From Aquatica leii (lineage: Eukaryota > Arthropoda > Insecta > Coleoptera > Lampyridae), in the NCBI GenBank assembly GCA_035610365.1, contig CM069437.1:57560093-57624092 (forward strand): a DNA stretch of 64,000 nucleotides. The letters are read 5' to 3'. Positions 55,063 to 64,000 of the stretch are shown piece after piece. Made by a program: the position numbers and the translations under genes. Position 1 is the stretch's first letter. Each line of letters begins with the position of its first letter. Below the pieces are notes generated by a model that was not told the DNA's origin, did no database searches, and worked only from the letters and a program-made list of their open reading frames with translations.

Positions 55063-55260
55063 ATGGCAATTCAGTTTTGTATTAGTGAAAAAGAAGAACA
55101 AAAATTACTGGTCGATGGTTATTTACAAAACAAAGATAGTTATGGAAGTTAGATTCTAGCGGATGTAACACATATACAAAGTACACTAGTCATAAATTCT
55201 ATTTGAGATAAACCTACAGCAACTGAAGATGCACTGTATTTAATCATTTCTAACGTTACT
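55063..55260 (+). pseudogene. FLYWCH zinc-finger remnant of a MULE element
   Basis: ATG 55063 starts MAIQFCISEKEEQKLLVDGY then LQNKDSYG. A frame change leads to WKLDSSGCNTYTKYTSHKFY. This follows the FLYWCH pattern (hydrophobic DGY, then YW, C and C) but has lost parts of it. FLYWCH fingers precede MULE transposase domains in many insect elements. The MULE core lies downstream at 56.65 kb, with a Gypsy LTR in between. Confidence 0.4.
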
Positions 55261-55349
55261 CAAAGTGAATAGCATTAAAAGAATAATTACAAAATACGAA
55301 AAAACCACAAAAAATAGTCTACTTCTACCAATTTATTGTCAGAATATTG

Positions 55350-55716
55350 TGTTACGCTGGTTTTCTCGTAACAAAACAGAAGGCGACGGCTAACTCGGGT
55401 GTTCCTTGAGATTGAGTCGTAGGCTTCGTGATGTTGGACTATTACTATTACTAAATCTAAAAATGCGCCAAGACGATCAAAGACTAAAATTAAGGAGACA
55501 TCGTTTAAATCTACTCGCAACTGAAAAAAAAACAAATAACACGACAGAAGTGATAACACAGAATATATATTTATTTTATCACAGACAGTAGTTAAAGAGG
55601 ACGAAGAAGGTACATAAGTATAGTTATATAAATTTTCCAAACACTAGTACATGGGTTGAACAAAATATAAGTTACGCTCTATACTGGACAACGCGTCGTA
55701 CAGCAAAGTTACCTAG
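55350..55716 (-). repeat. Solo LTR of the Gypsy-like family, inside a MULE relic
   Basis: It is closely similar to the LTR at 38295-38664, including the long shared run agaatatatatttattttat and tacataagtatagttatata. No internal Gypsy sequence flanks it. It separates the FLYWCH and MULE pieces, so it inserted into the MULE and was reduced to a solo LTR by recombination. The terminal bases at the right are eroded and no target duplication is visible. The minus-strand frame 55287-55640 lies mostly within the LTR and is not a gene. Confidence 0.8.
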
Positions 55717-55739
55717 TCGGTCTAGCTTTTACATTTCAA

Positions 55740-57075
55740 GAAGAAATGAATTTATATTAAAGTATATTAAAAAGTATGAAGACTTAGAGACTCAACGCGC
55801 ACTGCATAAGACTTTGAGACGCAGAAGCTGTTCCAATAATTAATTATGTTAACAATCTAACTACAACGAAGTAGTAACCATAAAAGGATAAATTGTAATA
55901 GTCACAGTTATGTTTTATTCGGTAGGGATCTAGGTAGGTCCGTACCTGTATTACATAATACGTAATATTAAATCTAACACAAAAACGTACATAAGGCGTT
56001 ATCACAAGTAAATTCCGTTTTTAAATTATACAATCATTAAAGATAGCAAATGCGCAGCGTTTTTCCTCGACTTAATATAGTGGTAAAATCTCCTTCCAAA
56101 AGAAATCCAATTAGTAAAGGCCTCTAACACCGTAACGGTGCGAATTGTTTAATTACAACAATGTGACGTCATGGAAATTTTCCCAAATATGCCATTTGCT
56201 TGTTATCTCCACCGATAAAAGAAACGTGTGGAGGGTATGGAAATCTGCTATAAACAATTACGAAAGAATCAATTTAAGCCCCCAATACAAAAAAAAATAT
56301 AACCACTTACCCCAAATAAGCTTTCGCTCAGATAAACACAAAATTCTATTGCGTATTCACTTGAAATTGCGTGGAATAACTTAATGATGAAAACCTTGTT
56401 GGGCGTAGATGCTGCTAAACGGAGGTCTGTGCAACGTTAACGGAGGAAATGAAATCGTGATTTTAAAATTTGACAGTCAACAACGAAAAATGGGCCTGTT
56501 GAGGATAAACCTTATACACCACATTTTTAACATAACAATTGTTTTATCCGAAAAGTACAAGACAACACAGAATGACGAATTTTTAATACTTCTGGTGCTG
56601 ACAAACCAAAACCAAAAGAAACTTTCAACTATTATCCAGATTGCTTAATTAATACGCAGATGGTACATTTAAAGCTGATGCACATCTATTTCATCAACTG
56701 TACACGGTGCCCGGTTTACATGATAACAAATAATAAAAAAATTACGCAGGTTTAATTCCTGCAACAACTTCAACCAAGAGTTTTGCCAACTACAATAATG
56801 AATGATTTTAAACCTGCGATGATAAATGTCATTGCAGAAAAGCTTTCGCAGAGTATGTTCTTTTTCACTTCTCCCAATGCATATTTCCAAAAATTCAGCC
56901 AAAAAGTTTTAAACAAAGATACAAAACTGATGCTAATTTTGCTCTGAAGTTTCGTTTATTACCAGCGATAGCATTTGTTCTCGTAAAAAATGTGATCAAA
57001 AGAATTACTTTGTGACGAAAATGTACTTTAGTGTTATCTAGCTCTCTAAAATAAATGACTAAAAAGCTGACACTG
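55740..57075 (+). pseudogene. MULE (Mutator-like) transposase relic
   Basis: After a short basic piece near 55740-55850 (LETQRALHKTLRRRS), the clear part begins at about 56655 with YADGTFKADAHLFHQLYTVP, the first DDE block of insect MULE transposases (DGTFk..p.lF.QlyTvh). Next come PTTIMNDFKPAMINVIAEKL (second block, about 56787-56850) and, in another frame, FHFSQCIFPKIQPKSFKQRY, KTDANFALKFRLLPAIAFV and KNVIKR (about 56863-57000), which match the third block and its flank. Several frameshifts and stops make it inactive. Together with the FLYWCH remnant and the intervening LTR it spans about 2 kb. The middle (55860-56600) is too decayed to read. Confidence 0.78.
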
Positions 57076-57458
57076 TTGCCAAAAATTTTATATCTAAACA
57101 TTGAAAAAAATTGTAAGAAAAAGTCGAGTAAAACGAAAGTCGTATAAAATGAACCGTGATAACAAAAGTTTTTAAACGAATGTTGTTATTCTCTAGATTT
57201 ATTTAGGTGGCGACGGCTTCAACTTGCATAGTAAAATAGAAACGAAATTGGCCATATCTTAGTAGTTTCTTCTTGTTTGTTCTAAATTAAAGTCACCATA
57301 AAATTTGATAAGGCTTTATATTATGCCTACCAGCTTAAATTGGCAACTTTGGGTAAGTTGTCAAATTCACCAAAAAGGACAAACTCATCATCTGACCCTA
57401 ATTGTTTATCAGCTATTTTTGTTAAGTGCGTTTATTTAATTTGTAGTATTTAAGTAAT

Positions 57459-58125
57459 ATGCCTAGACAATACCAGCAAAAATTAACAAACAAGGGTGGC
57501 CCTGTGAATTAATGACCAAAATCATAAAGCAAGTGAAGAAAAGTGAAAGCAACTGCAAAAACAATAATTTACCAGAAGCTACATTGCCACCTTACACTAA
57601 GAAATACTGTTAAGCAATGTTACCGACAAGCGCTGGACGGTTTTGATGTACTTGCATTGAGGAGCAACTTCTAAACCTTAATAAATATGTACAGGATCTA
57701 GATAAAAAAGCTTTGGAGAAGAATTTTTAAGAACCGCCTTTAATTACGCTGAGACGCTAAAAATTCCTTATCGCTTTGATAAATACAAGAAAAATGTGAG
57801 CAAAAACTCCACATACAATTTTATGGTCAAATTAAAATGGAATTTTAAAGCCAAAAGCCACATCTACTACCCGATTAGCTGTTTTTAACAAGGCAAATGT
57901 CCAAACATTATTTAATCTCTATAGACAAATTCTCACTAATACAAAGTATAAATGTTCTGATATAATGTGAATGAAAAAGGCTGCACACTAAGTGTCCTTT
58001 TGTTAAGTCCAAGAGACGACCTCCGAGTAATCAAAGTATTATCCGCCAAAAAAGGTACGAACGTCAGTGTCAACTTTTTGCGACACAAACGCGGTCAAGT
58101 AACTGCACATGTTTAGATTCAATAC
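57459..58125 (+). pseudogene. Second pogo/Tigger-type transposase relic (N-terminal half)
   Basis: ATG 57459 starts MPRQYQQKLTNKGG, the N-terminus of many CENP-B/Tigger-like insect transposases. Later blocks include LHCHLTLRNTVKQCYRQAL (DNA-binding region), EFLRTAFNYAETLKIPYRFD then KYKKNVSKNSTYNFMVKL (second helix-turn-helix; the family has lA...gi...F......g..W...F). Near 57965-58070 is VNEKGCTLSVLLLSPRDDLR, in the place of the NvDEtGlstV.kps block. The catalytic Asp of DE is lost (NEKG). The sequence stops matching at about 58125, so the C-terminal half is gone. It differs from the copy at 35.5 kb. Confidence 0.65.
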
Positions 58126-58432
58126 GATACTGTTTCCATGATAAAATTATCCATATAAAAGTGTTGTGGTCGACCCCATCTCAAGCCACTGGTTCTTTCT
58201 AGTGGTAATTTTTGCAATTATACTGATATAGTTAATTACACTATATATTTTTTTGTAGACTGTATTCGTGTCTTTTACAATTCAATTTTACGAATTGTGC
58301 GGTTGTTAAATCCAACTACTAAGTTACGACGAATTTTATAGCACCAACTGCATAAAATTATCGTATCGACCTTAGAATTGAAATTGACTCCCAATACCGT
58401 TTTCAATTCGAATTCAATTCTGCATGAAAACT

Positions 58433-60333
58433 TGTAACCGTCGTTTGAGTTTGTGCAATTTATTTTGTGACAGACCCGATAATTGAATTGATTTTATTCG
58501 TTTTGGGATTGTTTGATTCATTTGACGTTAATTTAAGGAACTTATTTTACGTTTTTAAATTTATCTTTATGAATCAAAGTTGTAAGTAAAATTTTGTATT
58601 CAATTAACTCGAAATTATTACGCTGCTTAAACATCCGTATTATGCATTTAGGTTGATTTGGCATTTTCGTTGTCCTGTTAAAGTTCTAGTTGTAATTTGT
58701 TTTGTTTTTAGATAATATTGTAATTTAATAATATTCTAGCAGTTGGTTTATCCCAAGTTTGTATAAAGGAGATTGTATTAAGTACGTTCAAAGTGCAGTC
58801 GCACCTTAATTTATTTGCGTTTTATTAAATTACATTTGGAATTGAGTCATCTTTATTACCTTCTAGAGACAGTTTTATGATTCAGGTTTCAACAAATAAA
58901 TCTTTATAAACGTAATTAAATCTTTTCATGTTTTGGTTGTCGTTTCAGTTCTCACATTGAGAAAAAGCGTTTTCGAACTCTACTTTTACGTGGTAATTAA
59001 ATTTGTTTGCATCTTTTTTTTTACTTGTGGTATTAGTTTCTTTTAAAAAGGTTTTGGTCACATCCTTTGTATAAGTGGGAGCGAAGTGAATTGATAAATA
59101 TGGGTAATTTTAGTTTAGAAAAAAGTGAAGTTAGTTAGTCGGCAGTAGTTCGAAGTGCCTTAAGTAACGGAATATAGTTGATTGGGTAGTAAACTCATTT
59201 GATTTAGATAAAGAATTACCGCGGAAAAAGCGAGAAAAACTTTCCAATTTCGTAAAGCAATTACGGCTTATCAAATTTTACTGGCTTTTGGTTTGATTTT
59301 GTATTAGCGTACCGTGGATGTGTAGGTGACTTTGTGTTCACAATCTATTTTTTGCCTTAGAGCGGGTTATGAATATCATCCGACGGTAACTTTTCTAATG
59401 GTTAGGGTTCCCTATTGTAGTTGCTGCCCACGTCAACTGGTGTAAAGCTAACTAGGAGTCCGTGTACCAACAAAATTTCAAGGTATTTATTGATTACCTA
59501 TTAAGGTATTTATTCGCGAGTTTAGTGATTGGAAAGCATTGAAATTAATTATGTTAAGAATAATTTTTCAAATATTTGCCAAACATTTTATAGTGTTTGT
59601 TTGTGTTAATTTTGCTTTTATTTTTATTATTATTAAAAAACAAAAAAACGATATGTAACCAACGTTTAAAATGTTTTATGAACGGTTAACCAGATAAACT
59701 TATTAATTACCTATAATTTCAAGATTTTTTATTTTGTTTTATTTTACACAGTTACGTAATTCGTTTTATTTTATTAATATGTTTTTATGCGAACACGGCC
59801 GTGTGTTAGATTTTTCTTTTAAAAGGTATTTTTTTAACATTATTTTCATTTCGTTTCAGTGTAACCATCTTATTTTTTAAATTTTATTTAGTTTTATTTT
59901 AATTTAAAATTTTATTTGCGTTAACTTGATTCAAACTTCTAATGTAATATCCTATTTTGATTGCTTGACTAAATTTCATTTTGATTTATGTAATAAATGT
60001 TAAATTGTTAAATGTAACTAAGCTTTTATTCAGTCAGTCTTCGCATATATAAGTTTTAAGATTACAGATTTTGTGTGTGACACACTCTTAAGTACTATTT
60101 GAGTGTATCCTTTTGAAGCGGACTCGTGGTTGGAAAGAACCTGTAGTTCATTTGAGCTTTACACCTTTCTGGCGCTCTTTAATTTTGACTTGATTTTGTT
60201 TTTTTTTTTGTTTTTCACACGATCACGAAATTCTGAATATAATCCACACCTATCTTCTCTGCGCATCGGCAACACTTCCTTTATGTTACTTTCTTTCAGG
60301 CAAGTTTAATTGTTCCAGCTTTTGGACGTAACA
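58433..60333 (+). repeat. LTR-like repeat, copy B (1.9 kb), with AACT duplication
   Basis: Homologous to 49190-51010. It starts TGTAACCGTCG and ends GGACGTAACA, and is flanked by AACT on both sides (58429-58432 and 60334-60337). A 4-bp duplication fits Ty3/Gypsy-type integration. No internal retroelement sequence adjoins, so it is a solo LTR or a TE without coding capacity. Polyadenylation-like aataaatgttaaattg lies near 59994. Confidence 0.6.
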
Positions 60334-60949
60334 AACTTAGTATAAGTTGTTAGCTGACGTCTTGCTTAACTAAATCGTAACTATTGATTTGAGAATGTCG
60401 TCAGCAAAAGAATTGATTTTGTACTAATGACAATGCTTAACGACATGACCACGTTGTTAACTACATAGTCAAAGTTAACATTGTTTTAAGCAACTGGGCC
60501 CTACACTTCATTTACTATAGTTACTCACAATTTGCTTGGAAACAAAGAGTATGAAACGGTCACCTCTTATGTTTTACTAAAATTTGTGTAATTAATTATC
60601 TTAAAGTGGTATTGAAATAAAGAACTTGTTACAATTTTGTACTTTGTTTATTTGATATTAGTTTTCAGGTTCGTCGCAAAAGGAAAAATATAATATATAG
60701 CTAAATTTTAAGAGAAACAGCGTAAAAACCAATATGATTTAAAGTAGTGTATTTACAAAGCAATATATGTTTATCAGGTTTGATGAAATGTGGTAATTAA
60801 ACTTTTTTATAAAATGGCAAATAATTTAAATCTTAAGTTGCTTGTGTAATAGGGATTTTACTACTAAATTTAAAAACAAAAATTATTAATATATAAAATC
60901 AATATAAATTCAAAAAAAAAAAAACGATTGTGAATAAAATAGTATACAA

Positions 60950-61089
60950 CCCAAGCAACACATTGGTATAAAAAACGTCTAAATGTCCGGCTAATAGACG
61001 TTTATTAGACATTAAAACGTTTTTAAACGCGTTATTAACGTTTATTAGACAGACATTTAGACGTTTTTTGTACCAATGTGTTGTTTGGG
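60950..61089. mobile_element. 140-bp foldback MITE with CCCAAGCAACACA ends
   Basis: The left arm begins cccaagcaacacattggtat and continues to ctaaatgtc. The right arm mirrors it, ending accaatgtgttgtttggg. The arms are about 40 bp with few mismatches. Inside, the string taatagacgtttattagaca is partly repeated (acgtttattagacagacat), giving a nearly palindromic whole. The termini share CCCAAGYARCACA with the large element at 15057-20229. No clear target duplication. Confidence 0.8.
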
Positions 61090-64000
61090 AAGCTTTGGTT
61101 AAAAGTTAATTACTGTCTTGACGACTAGCTAAATTTGACGGTTTGCATCTCAGAAAGCTATCCTTGCTCTCGGCAGTAACGAAAAATTTTCTACCTTGAT
61201 TGTACCATGCTAATCTTTATTTGTAATTAAACAAATAGATGTCAACTTATTTGTCGTTTTATAGAGTTATTTTTACCACCCAATGCTAAATGAATCTACA
61301 AACTGAATTAAAATATAGGAAAGAAAAGAAACGTACATGTTCACTAAAACTCATATCAAACATAATAGTAGCCAACAAAATTAAGTTTAAAACACTTATA
61401 TAAAATTCAATGTATCATGTAAAAAACTTTTTGATAACCGTACTGTTAAATTCTTTCTTATAAAACATGTTTTAAATATCAAAATTGTATTTTACTCAAT
61501 ATCTACATAATACTACTGTAAGTATTAGCATTTGCAATTCGATATGGTAAAGTCATAGTTTTATAAAATGTCAACTTTTGCTATATTCCAACTATCGCAG
61601 AGATTCACATACATATAAAACATTTATTAAAATTTCAAAGTAGCAGTCATCTAACAAGCAATCTTAAAAGATAAATTGAAAATTTTAGAACAGAAGCAAT
61701 TTGCGAGAGTCAAGGTATTGAAATGTGTTTTTACATTAGTTTTATATTAACCAAAAACTAGTAAAATTGTTAGAACATTGTAAAAACGCTAATACAAAAA
61801 CTAACAACAAAAAAACAACAAACTTTTAAATGACTAGTAATTATACTATCAATTTATATGTACATATGTCAGTTGGTTGGTTTGAAATTTACCAAAATAG
61901 TAATTTATGTCACTAGCATCGAAAGTAAAGTATACTTTTGACGAGAGCTACCTACAAAAGAATGATTTTAAAAACATGACACTCTTAATGTTGGTACTAC
62001 ATTTATTACTAACAAAATATGTCTAGTCAATTGAAATCTTGAGTTAGTTTATATTACTATATGTAGCATTAGCAGCAACAAATACTATTAACTTTAATAT
62101 ATAATATTCTTGTAGTTAAAATCACAGTTTTTAAAACGTTTTTTTTTAATTTAAACAAAATTTTAAAGACTTTTTTCCATTAAACATACATATACTTCTA
62201 CTTAAATCGTAATTGACTTTAAAAACATAGTTTTACGTAGATTTCGATTTATCATTTTGCGGCTCTGGGGTTTTTTTGTCATTACGTAACTACACTAACG
62301 AACGAATATTAATCTTTGTAATTAAAGCAGCAAAAAACAGAAGTAATTTTCAGATCTAAACAAAGAACACATTTTTGTAACATTATAACAAAATGTATTA
62401 TTTTATTTAACATTTATGTAAAAGATAATATTAATAATTAAACAAATGTAAATGTAGAAATACTGCAGATGTTATTTGATGCTTCTGTTCAAAATCATAT
62501 TTCTAAGTAAACTAAGGTTTATAATTATGTCAGAGACCTTTGAAACAAAAATACAATTCAAACTGAATTAATAAGACCAATATCAATCTTAAAACAACGT
62601 TATCAAGTTTTAAAACAAATTTAAAAATTGTTGTAAGTACAAATACAATTTATTGTGTTATGAGACAAAATAAAGGCTAAAGATTAGAATAAATTTTAAA
62701 TTCCGTTTGTTCATTTTACGTTTTACATTTCTTGTTCCACTCTAGGCAGTTAGCTTATGTATATCTTTTAACAATTATCTATATAAGTCTTGTGTATGTT
62801 CAAAAGCTTGTTAATTTATTAAACTCAATTTAGTAAAGTAATTTTCTGGTAGTTGTTAATGTAATTGTTCAATTTACCTACAACTTAAACCTGTATTCAT
62901 AAGTCTAATCAATATTTTATTTAACAACTTTAACAAATTCTATACTAAACCTGAATAGGTTATTTCATTCTTGAACACATTGTTATACGTCAATTTCTTT
63001 TACGGTAATTTTTAGTAAAGTTATATCGCAGACCGTTGAAGTTACTACCATAATATTCAACCACACAGTTAACCGCAGTAACCAAAAATCTGATGTTGAA
63101 ACCAATTTTTAAATATGTGTGTTTAAAATACAAATATTTTGATGCACGTGCTTTTGTACCTTTCTATATTTAAAATTTACGTGTCTTTAATGAGTGTCTT
63201 AAAACTAAATAAAATAAATGTATTTTAAGGAATTGATTTGGGATTATAGAAAATGTTTCATCTAATGTGTAAAAATATTAGAAACTGTTTTTTAAATATT
63301 TAAAAACATTTAATTATTTTAACGCAATTCATTCTTAGAATAAATAAAAGAAGAATGTGTGCTTCTAGTTAAAAAAAAAAATGTTTCAAGTTCACATAAT
63401 TCCTAACAAGATCTTTTTTTTGGAAAGACTAAAATTAGCTATAGAAGCTGAGCTGTTGTCATGCTTGGAATGATTATTTTTAAAACCTAAACAAATCGCG
63501 CATTTGGATTTAAACGGCTATAAACACTTTTATACATATTTTAAAATTTCTGAGTACACACGTAGCAAAGGATGTTTACAAATGAATTTCGTATCGTAAC
63601 AGGTTTATAACTACAGTAATTTTTTTAGAAGACTTGTAAAAACGACATTTTAGAGTATATCCAAAACTGACAAGTCAACAGGTTTCTACTGGTTTTTGCT
63701 AGGAACCTTTGAAATTATATAAAAAATGCTTGCACTAATGATCATAGCTAGACATTTTATGCTGGATTTTATTTATAACATTTTTAAAATTTTAAGTTGT
63801 AAAGTTTACGCTTTAATACTTTTTTTAGTGAACACATACGTGATAAGGATGCTACAAGGTCACGTTTCTACATTATTATTAAAGAAATTATAAAAAAGCA
63901 CAATATCTATGCATATTCTTTAAAATGAAATGCCAACAGAACATTTGCTCAAAAAATTTAAAAAATCACACTTTCTATTTTATTAGAAGTACATAAAGAC
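61090..64000. other. AT-rich stretch without recognised features
   Basis: No open frame of note, no repeat pair and no RNA gene were recognised up to the window end. Confidence 0.4.

Noticed and set aside
55287-55640. Minus-strand 117-codon open frame
   Set aside because: It lies almost entirely within the Gypsy solo LTR and has no protein family look.
56744-56818. Small hairpin formed by cgcaggttta and taaacctgcg
   Set aside because: It overlaps MULE coding sequence; a 10-bp chance inverted repeat is not sufficient evidence for a regulatory RNA.

Overview
The window looks like a piece of an AT-rich insect genome, most likely a beetle or another TE-rich hexapod. The evidence is the set of transposon families, the spliced (GT-AG) gene pieces, a TATA plus TCAKTY-type initiator, and no sign of prokaryotic gene organisation. 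I see no intact host gene, no tRNA or rRNA and no CRISPR array. Almost everything recognisable is a mobile element, most of it broken, so the window reads as an intergenic or heterochromatin-like TE graveyard. Most short open frames are chance frames or fall inside repeats.

Layout. 0.15-1.16 kb: Penelope-like (PLE) fragment with a GIY-YIG remnant between inverted arms. 4.2-5.3 kb: decayed non-LTR retrotransposon. 5.67-6.44 kb: two-copy tandem repeat. 6.54-6.71 kb: inverted repeat. 8.9-10.6 kb: RTE-like non-LTR element with a (GAT)n tail. 12.2-12.7 kb: relic of an unclassified insect TE-type protein. 15.06-20.23 kb: large element bounded by CCCAAGTAGCAC inverted ends; it holds a short MITE, exons of a DUF4806-like gene and a minus-strand LINE fragment. 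21.4 kb: another MITE. 22.5-31.15 kb: a roughly 155-175 bp satellite array, split by a nearly complete 3.5 kb PLE and a small MITE. 31.15-31.5 kb: PLE 3' end. 34.0-35.3 kb: mariner/Tc1-like element, minus strand. 35.5-36.3 kb: pogo/Tigger-type relic. 37.0-38.7 kb: internally deleted Gypsy element (LTR, gag, integrase zinc-binding piece), minus strand. 38.9-39.45 kb: PLE fragment, minus strand. 42.9-46.9 kb: two adjacent piggyBac relics. 47.8-49.2 kb: PIF/Harbinger transposase with an intron, minus strand. 49.2-51.0 and 58.4-60.3 kb: two diverged copies of a 1.8-1.9 kb LTR-like repeat. 53.2-53.8 kb: non-autonomous Tc1-like element. 54.0 kb: dense heat-shock-element cluster with TATA box and initiator. 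55.1-57.1 kb: FLYWCH-MULE relic interrupted by a Gypsy LTR. 57.5-58.1 kb: second Tigger-like relic. 60.95-61.09 kb: foldback MITE. The rest is AT-rich sequence without recognisable content.

How the parts relate. The best-preserved unit is the PLE at 25.3-28.8 kb. It has one long reverse-transcriptase frame, one frameshift, a GIY-YIG endonuclease frame, an inverted 5' head, direct pseudo-LTRs and a perfect 13-bp target duplication in satellite DNA, so it is a recent insertion. Three other PLE fragments share the inverted-head layout, and three PLE tails carry the same CTGAAGA...GAAAC hammerhead-like core. The Gypsy LTR family occurs at three sites, once inside the MULE. The most promising leads for something undescribed are the 5.2 kb CCCAAGTAGCAC element with its spliced DUF4806-like gene, the heat-shock promoter with no recognisable gene, and the conserved box in the satellite. 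All family calls come from reading translations by eye; no database search was run.
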